Positions 15,617-24,023 of a stretch of 64,000 nucleotides of DNA are shown here, in pieces (position 1 is the first letter of the stretch; each line of letters opens with the position of its first letter). Made by a program: the position numbers and the translations under genes. The stretch comes from Aureimonas sp. AU12 (GTDB taxonomy: Bacteria; Pseudomonadota; Alphaproteobacteria; Rhizobiales; Rhizobiaceae): contig NZ_BBWH01000034.1 of the NCBI RefSeq assembly GCF_001463705.1, positions 1 to 64,000 of the forward strand, given 5' to 3'. The notes beneath the pieces were generated by a model. It saw only the letters and a list, made by a program, of their open reading frames with translations. It was not told the origin of the DNA and did not search any database.

Positions 15617-17136
15617 GCGGCGCGCGCTCCCATGATGCCGGCTGCGAGGAGCTGGTCGCGCGAGGCGGCGGCCCCGGCGGTCTCGATGGGGCGGCCCTTG
15701 TAGAGGGCCATCACCCGGTCGGCGAGGCCGTGGACCTCGTCGCAGTCCGAGGACATGACGATCACGGCGGCGCGCTTGGAAAGGTCACGCATTAGCACGT
15801 AGAGCTTGGCGCGCGCGCCGATGTCGACGCCCACGGTGGGTTCCACGAAGATGTAGATGTCGGCGTCGCGGTAGAGGCCCTTGGCGATGACGATCTTCTG
15901 CTGGTTGCCCCCCGAAAAGCCGCTGACGGGCCGGTCGAGCTCGAGGGGCTGGAGGCCCACGTCGCGCGCCAGGCGCTCGGTATCGCGCCGGTTGCGCGAG
16001 AAGCGCAGGAGGCCGAAGCCGAGCGAGGCGTGGCCGAGATGGGCGACGGTGGTGTTGAAGACGACGTCCTGCGTCATCGTCAGCCCTTCGGTGCGCCGGT
16101 CGCCGGGCACGAGGAAGATGCCGGCGCGCAGCGCATCGTGCGGGCCGGCGAAGCGGACCTCGCGGCCCTTGACGTGCAGGCTGCCCTCGTCGGGCTTCAG
16201 CGCGCCGAAGAGGGTCTTCGACAGTTCGTCGACGCCCGAGCCGACCAGCCCGAAGATGCCGAGGATCTCGCCGCGCCGCACGGTGAGGTCGACGCCCGAG
16301 AACAGGCCGGAGCGCCCGAGCCCCTTGGCTTCGAGGAGGATCTCGCCGGCGCTCGTGCCCGAGCCGGCACTTGGGCGCTCGGGAAACAGGTCGCCGGCCT
16401 TCTCGTCAAGCATCAGCTCGGGGATCGAGATGCCGCGCTCGCCCGCCTCGCGCGAGGTGAAGGTCGCGACGTTGCGCCCGCCCCGGAAGACGGTGAAGCG
16501 GTCGGCGATCTCGAACACCTCCTCCAGCCGGTGGGTGATGTAGATGATGGCGATGCCGGCCGCGCGCAGCGCCCGCATCAGCTGGAACAGCGAGGCCTTC
16601 TCGCGCTCGGTCAGCGTCGAGGTCGGCTCGTCGAGGATGAGGATCTTCGTGTGGTCGTGGCGTAGCGCATGCAGCACCGCGACGATCTCGCGGTCGACCG
16701 CCGGCATCTCGCCGACGCGGGCCTCGAGGTCGATCTCGATCGGGAACCGGGCGAGCAGGCGCTCGGCGTCGCGCTTCATGCGGGCGCGGTCGAGCCGGCA
16801 GAAGAGGCCGGGCTTCTGGCCCTCGCCGCCGAGGAAGATGTTCTCGACGCCGGTGCAGTCGGCCACCAGCTCGGGATGCTGCTGGACGGTGGCGACCCCG
16901 GCCTCGATCGCGGCGCGCGGGGTGCCGAGATCCTGGGGCACGCCGGCGATCTCGATCGTGCCCTCGTCCATCGTGTAGACGCCCGAGAGGATCTTGATCA
17001 GCGTCGACTTGCCGGCGCCGTTGACGCCGAGCAGCGCGTGGATCTCGCCCGCATCGAGGTCGAAATCGACGCCGTCGAGCGCCTTTACGGGCCCGAAGCG
17101 TTTCTGGATGCCCTGCATCCTCAGGATCTTGGTCAT
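15613..17136 (-). CDS. Sugar ABC transporter ATPase, tandem-domain (RbsA type)
   Basis: A 507-aa protein with two ABC domains, the usual RbsA/XylG/MglA arrangement. Domain 1 has Walker A LLGVNGAGKST and Walker B ILILDEPTSTL, with the divergent signature region VGEMPAVDREIVAVLHAL. Domain 2 has a degenerate Walker A region (IFGLVGSGVDELSK), signature FSGGNQQKIVIAKGL and EPTVGVDIGA. In this family one nucleotide site is normally degenerate. GGAGG lies about 11 nt upstream of the ATG. It powers the two permeases encoded directly downstream. The tandem palindromes at 17165-17257 separate it from the binding-protein gene. Confidence 0.95.
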   Translation of the reverse strand: MTKILRMQGIQKRFGPVKALDGVDFDLDAGEIHALLGVNGAGKSTLIKILSGVYTMDEGTIEIAGVPQDLGTPRAAIEAGVATVQQHPELVADCTGVENIFLGGEGQKPGLFCRLDRARMKRDAERLLARFPIEIDLEARVGEMPAVDREIVAVLHALRHDHTKILILDEPTSTLTEREKASLFQLMRALRAAGIAIIYITHRLEEVFEIADRFTVFRGGRNVATFTSREAGERGISIPELMLDEKAGDLFPERPSAGSGTSAGEILLEAKGLGRSGLFSGVDLTVRRGEILGIFGLVGSGVDELSKTLFGALKPDEGSLHVKGREVRFAGPHDALRAGIFLVPGDRRTEGLTMTQDVVFNTTVAHLGHASLGFGLLRFSRNRRDTERLARDVGLQPLELDRPVSGFSGGNQQKIVIAKGLYRDADIYIFVEPTVGVDIGARAKLYVLMRDLSKRAAVIVMSSDCDEVHGLADRVMALYKGRPIETAGAAASRDQLLAAGIMGARAA

Positions 17137-17164
17137 CGGCGTCGAGCCTCCCCTCGAGAGCGAT

Positions 17165-17257
17165 GGCGCGGCGGCGAGCGCCGCCGCACCCAGGCCGGTC
17201 GGAGTGCGGCGACGAGCGCCGCCTCATGCCGGTCGGAGCGCGGCGGCGAGCGCCGCG
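17165..17257. repeat. Tandem palindromic repeats after binding-protein gene
   Basis: Three copies of a GCGGCGnCGAGCGCCGC palindrome lie between the binding-protein gene and the ATPase gene of the same leftward operon. The second and third are part of 28-bp direct repeats (17194-17221 and 17228-17255) that differ at two positions and are spaced 34 bp apart. The stems are very GC-rich. The position suggests RNA stabilisation of the upstream binding-protein message or partial attenuation of the ATPase and permease genes. Confidence 0.65.
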
Positions 17258-17267
17258 CCGGGATCGA

Positions 17268-18311
17268 TCAGAGCGCGCGCTTCCAGCCGAGCTTGGCGGC
17301 CTCGCCGGGCTGGTCGTAGGTGTCGGGGATCTCGATGTTGGCGAGGCTCTCCTGCGTCACCTCGTAGGAGGGGGTGATGACGAAGCGCGGCGCCAGACGC
17401 CCGGCGATGACCTCGTGGGCGTAGAAGGCGTTCATGTAGGCCATCTCGTAGAAGCTCTGTGCCATCGTCATGGCGAAGGGCGAGCCGGCCTTGATGTATT
17501 CGAACGACTGCTGGCCGCCGTCGATGCCGGTGATGAAGGTCTCGCGACCCGCCGCCTTGATGGCGAGCGTGCCCTCCGAGGCCGCGCCGTCCCAAGCGCA
17601 CCAGATCGCGTCGAGCTCGGCATTGGCGGTGAGGATGTTGTCGACGACCTGGCGCGGCGTCGTGGTGCCGCCGAGCGCGAAGGCGATCTCGGAGACGACC
17701 TGGATGTCGGGATAGCGGATGAAGACCGACTTGGCGCCGAGCGTGCGCTGGTCCCACGATTCGTTCGAGGGCAGCGAGACGAGGGCGACCTTGCCCTTGC
17801 CCTTCAGGCGATCGGCGATGTACTGCGCGCCCGATGCGCCGAGGCCGAAATTGTTGGACATGGCGGTGGAGGTCACCGTCGTGTTCGGCACGTAGCTGTC
17901 GCCGCAGAAGATCGGCACGCCGGAGGCGACCGCCGCCTGCACCGCCGGGGCGATGGCGGCCGCGTCCGCCGGGGTGATGAAGATCGCGGCGGGCTTGGAG
18001 GCGACGAAGGCGGCGATCTGGTCGGCCTGCTTCTTCACGTCGTAATTGGCGTCGGCGATGGTCAGCGTGCCGCCGAGGCGCTTGATCGCGTCCTCGTAGC
18101 CGCTGACGATGTGGCGGCCCGACTCCCAGACGGTCCAGCCGAGCGAGGCGCAGAACTGGGCGTCCTGCGCGAAGGCGAAGTTCGGCCGCGCGAGCGCGGC
18201 GGCCACCGTCATCGCGGCAGCGCCGCCGAGAAAGCCGCGGCGGCTGAGCTTCAGGCGGGCCGTCTCGATCGGATCCGTCCCGGTGGTGCCGGTCTCGTCG
18301 AACTGGGTCAT
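17268..18311 (-). CDS. Sugar ABC transporter substrate-binding protein
   Basis: A 347-aa periplasmic binding protein of the Peripla_BP_4 (ribose/AI-2) family. The N-terminus is a twin-arginine signal: KLSRRGFLGGAAAMTVAAALA, then cleavage near AFAQDA, so it is probably exported folded by Tat. The mature protein shows the family pattern ADANYDVKKQADQIAAFVASKPAAIFITPAD (residue runs split here by function: sugar-stacking start, then hinge). The ATG at 18311 is preceded by GGGGAGGA. It is the receptor of the importer encoded next. Substrate inferred to be L-fucose or a similar sugar from the adjacent FucU and dehydrogenase genes. Confidence 0.93.
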   Translation of the reverse strand: MTQFDETGTTGTDPIETARLKLSRRGFLGGAAAMTVAAALARPNFAFAQDAQFCASLGWTVWESGRHIVSGYEDAIKRLGGTLTIADANYDVKKQADQIAAFVASKPAAIFITPADAAAIAPAVQAAVASGVPIFCGDSYVPNTTVTSTAMSNNFGLGASGAQYIADRLKGKGKVALVSLPSNESWDQRTLGAKSVFIRYPDIQVVSEIAFALGGTTTPRQVVDNILTANAELDAIWCAWDGAASEGTLAIKAAGRETFITGIDGGQQSFEYIKAGSPFAMTMAQSFYEMAYMNAFYAHEVIAGRLAPRFVITPSYEVTQESLANIEIPDTYDQPGEAAKLGWKRAL

Positions 18312-18379
18312 GTGATGTCCTCCCCTTTGGTGTCGTCGGTGGAACCGGCCTCCCAGCCGGGCATGCGAAGCGGGCGGGC

Positions 18380-19492
18380 TCAGCGCGACTGGCGCATCAG
18401 CTCCAGGTATTCGTCGCGCGTGGCGATCCGCGGATTGGTGGCGTGGCAATGGTCCTTCAGCGCGCCGTCGGCGACGACCTCCATCATCGCCGGCGTCACG
18501 CCCATGGCGTCGAGCCCGGACGGCAGGCCGATCTCGGCCGACAGGGCGGCGATCACGGTGTCGGGTTCGCCGCCGAGGATCTCGGCCAGCACGTCCCACT
18601 TGGCGCCGATGGAATCGCGGTTGAAGCGCAGGACGGCGGGCATGAGCACGGCGTTGAGCGTGCCGTGGTGCAGGTTCAGCTCGCGCACCGCGCCGAGCGG
18701 ATGGGTCAGCGCGTGGACCGCGCCCAGACCCTTCTGGAACGCCATCGCGCCCTCGAGCGCGCACATCATCATTTCCCAGCGTGCCTGCCGGTCGGCGCCG
18801 TTCGACACCGCCGTGCGGATCGCGGCGATGCCGCGCTTCAGGCCGTCGATGGCGATGGCGTCGGCGGGCGGGTTGATCGCCGGGGCCATGTAGGTCTCGA
18901 GGCAGTGGGAGAGGGCGTCCATGCCGGTCGCCGCCGTCAGGAAGGGCGGCAGCCCGTAGGTCAGCTCGGGGTCGCAGATCGCCACCGAGGGCAGCATGTG
19001 CGGCGAGACGATGCCGAGCTTGCGGCCCTCGCTGGTGATGATCACGGCGGCGCGCCCGACCTCCGAGCCGGTGCCCGAGGTCGTCGGCACCGCGATGAGC
19101 GGGCAGATGCGGCCGTGGATCTTGGCCGCGCCCCCCTCGACCGCGGTGTACTGCGCCAGCGGGCCTTCGTGGCCGGAGAGAAGGCGCACGGCCTTGGCGA
19201 GATCGATCGAGGAGCCACCGCCGAGCCCGACGATGCCGTCGCAGCCAGCGGAGCGGTAGAGCTCGAACGCCGCCAGCACCGCATCTTCGGTGGGGTTGGC
19301 GGGCGTGCCGTCGAAGACGGTGGGCGCCGTGGCCAGAAGCCCGCAGACGCGATCGACGAGGCCCGTCGCCACCAGCCCGCGATCGGTGACGACGAGGGGC
19401 CGGGCGACGCCGAGACCCTCGAGGATCGCGGGCAGCCGCGCGATGGCGCCTTCGTCGAACTCGATGCGGGTGAGGTAGGTGATGAGAGCCAT
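18380..19492 (-). CDS. Iron-containing alcohol dehydrogenase
   Basis: A 370-aa group III (Fe-ADH) oxidoreductase. NAD-binding motif GLGGGSSIDLAKA and the following PTTSGTGSEVG are intact. Metal ligands are expected at the Asp in AICDPELTYG and the histidines in ATGMDALSHCLE, VHALTHPLGA and LNLHHGT. In a fucose-like pathway the obvious role is reduction or oxidation of lactaldehyde, like FucO, but maleylacetate reductases and other alcohol dehydrogenases look similar. The ATG at 19492 starts the coherent protein; no strong ribosome-binding site is visible. It is the first gene of the leftward operon, divergent from gntR. Confidence 0.92.
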   Translation of the reverse strand: MALITYLTRIEFDEGAIARLPAILEGLGVARPLVVTDRGLVATGLVDRVCGLLATAPTVFDGTPANPTEDAVLAAFELYRSAGCDGIVGLGGGSSIDLAKAVRLLSGHEGPLAQYTAVEGGAAKIHGRICPLIAVPTTSGTGSEVGRAAVIITSEGRKLGIVSPHMLPSVAICDPELTYGLPPFLTAATGMDALSHCLETYMAPAINPPADAIAIDGLKRGIAAIRTAVSNGADRQARWEMMMCALEGAMAFQKGLGAVHALTHPLGAVRELNLHHGTLNAVLMPAVLRFNRDSIGAKWDVLAEILGGEPDTVIAALSAEIGLPSGLDAMGVTPAMMEVVADGALKDHCHATNPRIATRDEYLELMRQSR

Positions 19493-19899
19493 TTGCGGGC
19501 ACGCTTTCGCTGAAGGATGTCGAGGCACTGATCGAAGCCTCGGCACCAAGGGGCATGGGGTCGGACGCGCGCCGGCCGTCGCCGCGCCGGTCCGGCGGGC
19601 GGGACGATCCATCGGGTCCGACAGTGGCGGTCCGGCGGGCACTCCCGCCATCGGCCGCGTCTGAAAATTGAACGTCCTCCCGGTCTCCGACTATGGGGCC
19701 TCTCCCAAAGCCCGCCTCCCGCCGGAGAACCGGCCTCCTGGCCGGTGCGACTGTTTCGCAGAATTCGAACCGGCCTCTCCGCCGGTGCGACACTGGATTA
19801 CCGAATTCCGACTTGCGCCGTCAACCGATATATGAGTTATTCAGCGCAGAGCGACGGGGTGATGTCAACTCCTTCTAACTTCCGAGCGAAAGCCTTGCT
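19493..19899. promoter_or_regulatory. Divergent control region, Fe-ADH/importer and gntR
   Basis: No gene is seen here. The region must hold promoters for the leftward importer operon and the rightward gntR operon. Two 25-bp near-direct repeats, each a palindrome (listed separately), lie at 19727-19791. Closer to gntR there is an AT-rich patch around 19815-19845 with TATATG, a plausible -10 region. GntR-family regulators often bind such divergent regions. Confidence 0.5.
19727..19791. repeat. Two palindromic direct repeats upstream of gntR
   Basis: The 25-bp copies at 19727-19751 and 19767-19791 both run GAACCGGCCTC...CCGGTGCGAC and start 40 bp apart. The first has a perfect CCGGCC/GGCCGG stem. 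The second differs by a few bases in the centre. Each is followed 9-14 nt later by GAATTC. A partial relative lies at about 18341, upstream of the binding-protein gene. The spacing of about four helical turns suggests protein binding sites. Confidence 0.5.
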
Positions 19900-20628
19900 T
19901 TGACTGGACCGACCGCCAAAAGCCTTGCGAGCGAGCCGCTGGAAAAGCCGGCGCAGAAGGCTGAGCAGATATATGGGTTGTTGCGCCAGGCCATCGTGCG
20001 CCTGCGCATGGCGCCGGGCGCCGCGATCTCGGAAAAGGAGTTGTGCCTGCAATACGGGGTGTCGCGGACCCCGGTGCGCGAAGCGCTGAAGCGTCTGGCC
20101 GAGGAGGATCTCGTCGACGTGTTTCCCCATTCGGGCACCTATGTCGGCAAGATCTCCTACCCGGTGGCCGAAGAGGGGTTCGTGATCCGGCGCGCCCTGG
20201 AGATCGTGAGCATCCGGCGCGCCGCCGAGATCGTCACCGACCGCGACGTGGCGCGGCTCGACGGGCTGATCTCCGACATGCGCGCCATCCTCGAGCGCGA
20301 CACGCTGGAGGATTATATCGAGGTCGACGACGCCTTCCATTCGGCCATCGCCGAGATCAGCCGCTACCCGCGCATCTGGAAGTTCATCACCCTCGCCAAG
20401 GTCCATCTCGACCGCATGCGCCAGCTCAGCGCCCCCGTGCCGGGGCATCTGGCCGAGGTGACCGAGCAGCATGCGGCGATCGTGCGCGCGCTGGAGCGCC
20501 GCAACGCCGACCAGGCGGAACTGGCGATGAAGATCCATCTCGACGGCTCCTTCGCGGTGATGAGCGCGATGTACGAGGACGGCGCCACCTTCACCCGAAA
20601 GGACATGGGATGCTCGACAAGCCCCTGA
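19900..20628 (+). CDS. GntR-family transcriptional regulator (FadR subfamily)
   Basis: A 242-aa regulator. The N-terminal winged helix-turn-helix spans about residues 20-85 (QIYGLLRQAIVRLRM, ISEKELCLQYGVSRTPVREALKRLAEEDLV). The C-terminal all-helical FCD ligand domain follows, with metal/ligand positions expected in DDAFHSAIAEIS and EHxAIVRALE-like helices. The start is a TTG at 19900; the next ATG (MAPGAA) would delete part of the DNA-binding helix. It overlaps the dehydratase gene start by 19 nt, so it is co-transcribed with it. It probably controls the divergent sugar operons in response to a sugar acid. Confidence 0.93.
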   Translation: MTGPTAKSLASEPLEKPAQKAEQIYGLLRQAIVRLRMAPGAAISEKELCLQYGVSRTPVREALKRLAEEDLVDVFPHSGTYVGKISYPVAEEGFVIRRALEIVSIRRAAEIVTDRDVARLDGLISDMRAILERDTLEDYIEVDDAFHSAIAEISRYPRIWKFITLAKVHLDRMRQLSAPVPGHLAEVTEQHAAIVRALERRNADQAELAMKIHLDGSFAVMSAMYEDGATFTRKDMGCSTSP

Positions 20629-22181
20629 CGCCCGCTGCTCCCACGGGGCCGGCGGCCGCGGTCGCGCCGCTGATCCGGCTGCATGCGGACGACAACGTCG
20701 CGATCGCGCGCATCACGATCGATCCTGCGGCCATCCCCGTGACCGGCGGCATCGCGGTGCTGGAGCGCATCACGCAGGGCCACAAGCTGGCGCTCACAGC
20801 GATCCCGGCCGGCGCGCCGGTGCTGAAATACGGGCAGGTGATCGGCTTCGCCTCCGCCGACATCGCGGCGGGCGCCCATGTCCACACCCACAATCTGGCC
20901 ATGGCCGACGTCGATCTCGTCCACGAGTTCTGCGCCGGGGCGGAAGAGCCGGCCTTCGTGCCCGAGGCCGAGCGCGCCACCTTCATGGGCTATGCCCGGC
21001 CCGACGGGCGCGTCGGCACCCGCAACTATCTGGCGATCGTCTCTTCGGTGAACTGCTCGGCGACGGTGGCCAAGGCCGTCGCCGCCCATTTCGCCGTGCC
21101 GGGGCGGCTCGATGCCTTCCCCCAGGTCGACGGCGTGATCGCCCTGACCCATGGCGGCGGCTGCGCGCTCAATACGCAGGAGGAGGGCTACCGCTATCTC
21201 ACCCGCGTCCTCGCCGGCTATGCGACGCATCCCAATGTCGGGGCGGTGCTGATGATCGGGCTCGGCTGCGAGACCAACCAGATCCCGCTGCTCCTCAAGC
21301 GCCACGGCCTGAGCGAGGGCGAGGCGCTGCGCACGCTGGTGATCCAGACCGAGGGCGGCACGCGCGCCACGATCGCAGCCGGCATCGAGGCGGTGGAGGC
21401 GATGCTGCCGGCGATGAACGCGGCACGGCGCACGCCGCAATCGGCCGCGCACCTGACGCTGGCGCTCGAATGCGGCGGCTCCGACGGCTATTCCGGCATC
21501 TCCGCCAACCCTGCGCTCGGCTACGCGTCCGACCTTCTGGTGCGCCACGGCGGCACGGCGGTGCTGGCCGAGACGCCCGAGATCTACGGCGCCGAACACC
21601 TGTTGACGCGCCGCGCGGCAAGCCCGGCGGTGGCGCGGAAGCTCCTGGAGCGCATCGAGTGGTGGCGCGACTATGCCGCACGCGGCAAAGCCGAGCTGAA
21701 CAACAACCCCTCGCACGGCAACAAGGCCGGCGGTCTCACCACCATCCTCGAGAAGTCGCTGGGGGCGGTGGCCAAGGGCGGTGCCTCGCGCCTCAACGCC
21801 GTCTACGAATATGCCGAGCCGATCGACGCCAAGGGCTTCGTCTTCATGGACACGCCGGGCTACGATCCGGTGGCCGTGACCGGACAGGTGGCCGGCGGCT
21901 GCACCGTGATCTGCTTCACGACGGGCCGGGGCTCGGTCTCGGGCTTCAAGCCCGCGCCGTCGCTGAAGCTCGCCACCAACACGCCCATGTTCGAGCGCAT
22001 GCGGGACGACATGGACATCGACTGCGGGCCGATCGTCACGGGCACGGAGACGATTGCCGAGGTCGGCGAGCGCATCTTCGCCGCGATCCTGGCGGCAGCC
22101 TCGGGCGAGAAGACGTTGAGCGAAATCCACGACTACGGGGACAACGAGTTCGTGCCCTGGCAGGTCGGGGCCGTGATGTAA
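20610..22181 (+). CDS. UxaA-family (altronate/galactarate-type) dehydratase
   Basis: A 523-aa cytoplasmic sugar-acid dehydratase. An N-terminal SAF-type domain (about residues 20-100, with AHVHTHNLAMAD) is fused to the large GD_AH_C domain: FMGYARPDGRVGTRNYLAIVSSV, HGGGCAL, GLGCETNQI, ECGGSDGYSGISANPALG, and the C-terminal FTTGRGS and GCTVI blocks. Family members dehydrate altronate or galactarate to 2-keto-3-deoxy acids and need a metal. Here it could act on fuconate or another aldonate made by the leftward operon. The ATG at 20610 has AAAGGA 6 nt upstream and overlaps the gntR end. Confidence 0.93.
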   Translation: MLDKPLTPAAPTGPAAAVAPLIRLHADDNVAIARITIDPAAIPVTGGIAVLERITQGHKLALTAIPAGAPVLKYGQVIGFASADIAAGAHVHTHNLAMADVDLVHEFCAGAEEPAFVPEAERATFMGYARPDGRVGTRNYLAIVSSVNCSATVAKAVAAHFAVPGRLDAFPQVDGVIALTHGGGCALNTQEEGYRYLTRVLAGYATHPNVGAVLMIGLGCETNQIPLLLKRHGLSEGEALRTLVIQTEGGTRATIAAGIEAVEAMLPAMNAARRTPQSAAHLTLALECGGSDGYSGISANPALGYASDLLVRHGGTAVLAETPEIYGAEHLLTRRAASPAVARKLLERIEWWRDYAARGKAELNNNPSHGNKAGGLTTILEKSLGAVAKGGASRLNAVYEYAEPIDAKGFVFMDTPGYDPVAVTGQVAGGCTVICFTTGRGSVSGFKPAPSLKLATNTPMFERMRDDMDIDCGPIVTGTETIAEVGERIFAAILAAASGEKTLSEIHDYGDNEFVPWQVGAVM

Positions 22182-22220
22182 CCGACAACCTGCGGGCCGG
22201 TCGGCGGCGGGAGGCCGCCA

Positions 22221-22270
22221 GCGCATGTCCAGCGATAGCCCAAGTCGGCTTTCACGCCCGGACAATGCGC
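22221..22270. repeat. Dispersed palindromic element, copy E (degenerate)
   Basis: An inverted repeat with GCGCATGTCC at 22221-22230 against GGACAATGCGC at 22260-22270, one bulged base, enclosing a 29-nt interior. The ends resemble the GAGCGCAT end of copies C and D. It lies between the dehydratase gene and the GMC oxidoreductase gene. Confidence 0.4.
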
Positions 22271-22342
22271 CGAAACAGGAAGCGCGAGCCCGTCCGGTGA
22301 ACACGAGTTCACGGCAAGGGCTCCGGGCGCGACGGGAGGAGA

Positions 22343-23920
22343 ATGAGCATGAGCGACATCAAGACGAGCTACGACATCGTCATCATCGGCGCGGGCGTCG
22401 GCGGCGGCGCGCTGGCCAACACACTGGCCGCGCCGGGCCGCGAGATCCTGATGATCGAGCGCGGCGCCCGGCTGCCGCGCGAGCCGGACAACTGGAGCGT
22501 CGACGCGGTCTTCCACAAGCGCAAGTATGCCGCCAAGGAGCAGTGGCGCGACAAGAACGGCGAGCTGTTCAGCCCCGGCACCTACTATTATGTCGGCGGC
22601 AACTCGAAGTTCTTCGGCGCCGCCACCGTGCGCTTTCGGCAGGAGGATTTCGAGGATCTGCAGCACGAGGACGGGGTCGCCCCGGCTTGGCCGGTGCGCT
22701 ACGCCGACTTCGAGCCCTACTATGCCCGCGCCGAACGGCTGATGGGCACGCATGGCGAGGCCGGCATCGACCCGATCGAGCCGCCGCGCTCGGGGCCGAT
22801 GCCCTATCCCGCGATCGGACACGAGCCGGAGATCGCGGTGTTCGAGCGCAAGCTGCGCGCCAAGGGCCTGCATCCGTTTCCGCTGCCGATCGCCATCGAT
22901 TACCACGACGGGGGCGCCTGCGCGCGCTGCGCCACCTGCGACGGGTTCGCCTGCAAGATCGGCGCCAAGGGCGACGCCGAGGTGCGCCTCATCAACCCCG
23001 CGCTCGCCAAGGGCGGCGTCACCCTCATCACCGAGACCTACGTGCGCCGTATCCTGACCGATCCCTCGGGCCGGCAGGCGGTCGGCGTCGAGATCGAGCA
23101 CGGCGGCGAGGTCCGCACGATCGCGGCCAAGATCGTCGTCTCGTCGGCCGGCGCCATCAACTCCTCGGCGCTGCTCCTGCGCTCGGCCAACGACAAGCAC
23201 CCGCGGGGCCTCGGCAACAACACGTCCGACCAGCTCGGCCGCAACTACATGGCCCACAACAACACGGCGATGATGGCGGTCTCGCCGTTCAGGAAGAACC
23301 GCGTCGTGTTCCAGAAGTCGATGGCGATCAACGACTACTATCTCGCCAATGCGGAGCGGCCCTATCCGCTCGGCAACATCCAGGGGCTCGGCAAGCTGCA
23401 GGCGGGCATGCTGACGGCGAGCGCCAAATGGGCGCCGGAAAGCCTGATGGGCCTCTTCGCCGAGCGCTCGGTCGACTGGTGGCTGATGTCGGAGGACCTG
23501 CCGGACCCGGAGAACCGCGTCACCGTCGATCCCGACGGCAAGATCCGCTTGAGCTACACCGCCAACAACCTCAAGGCGCATGGCGAACTGGTGAAGGTCT
23601 GGAGCCGGCAGATGCGTTCGCTCGGCTATCCCATCATCATCACCCAGAAGATGGACATCAAGGTGTCGATGCATCAGTGCGGCACCGCGCGCTTCGGCAC
23701 CGACCCCGCGACCTCCGTCCTCGACACCAACTGCAAGGTCTGGGACGTCGACAATCTCTACGTCGTCGACGCCTCGTTCCTGCCCTCGTCCACCGGGTTC
23801 AACCCGTCGCTGACGATCGTGGCGCAGGCGCTGCGCACCGGCGAGCACATCCTCGCGCAGCTCGGCGAGACGCAGCTCGCCATGCCCGCGATCCGCACGC
23901 CGGAAACCGTCGCGGCCTGA
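22343..23920 (+). CDS. GMC-family FAD oxidoreductase
   Basis: A 525-aa flavoprotein of the glucose-methanol-choline family. The N-terminal dinucleotide motif IIGAGVGGGALANTLA is followed by IERG. A cysteine-rich stretch CARCATCDGFACKIGAKGD occurs in many bacterial GMC sugar/polyol dehydrogenases. The C-terminal block SMHQCGTARFG and VVDASFLPSSTGFNPSLTI carries the catalytic His region and the FAD site. No signal peptide is visible, so it is probably cytoplasmic unless carried by a partner. Two ATGs (22343 and 22349) share the GGAGGAG site; the second has better spacing. It lies in the sugar operon, so it may oxidise a sugar or polyol. Confidence 0.92.
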   Translation: MSMSDIKTSYDIVIIGAGVGGGALANTLAAPGREILMIERGARLPREPDNWSVDAVFHKRKYAAKEQWRDKNGELFSPGTYYYVGGNSKFFGAATVRFRQEDFEDLQHEDGVAPAWPVRYADFEPYYARAERLMGTHGEAGIDPIEPPRSGPMPYPAIGHEPEIAVFERKLRAKGLHPFPLPIAIDYHDGGACARCATCDGFACKIGAKGDAEVRLINPALAKGGVTLITETYVRRILTDPSGRQAVGVEIEHGGEVRTIAAKIVVSSAGAINSSALLLRSANDKHPRGLGNNTSDQLGRNYMAHNNTAMMAVSPFRKNRVVFQKSMAINDYYLANAERPYPLGNIQGLGKLQAGMLTASAKWAPESLMGLFAERSVDWWLMSEDLPDPENRVTVDPDGKIRLSYTANNLKAHGELVKVWSRQMRSLGYPIIITQKMDIKVSMHQCGTARFGTDPATSVLDTNCKVWDVDNLYVVDASFLPSSTGFNPSLTIVAQALRTGEHILAQLGETQLAMPAIRTPETVAA

Positions 23921-24023
23921 TCCGGCACCCGCTCGGCGGGCGGCCGGGGAGGGCCGCCGTCCGCCGGGCTTCGCGGGGCCTCAAACCCCTCGCACACACA
24001 TCCATCTCGGGAGGGAAAAACCC

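Noticed and set aside
20364-22304. A 646-codon minus-strand frame opposite the dehydratase gene
   Set aside because: Shadow of a real UxaA-family gene; composition is Arg/Ala/Gly/His-rich with no domain.
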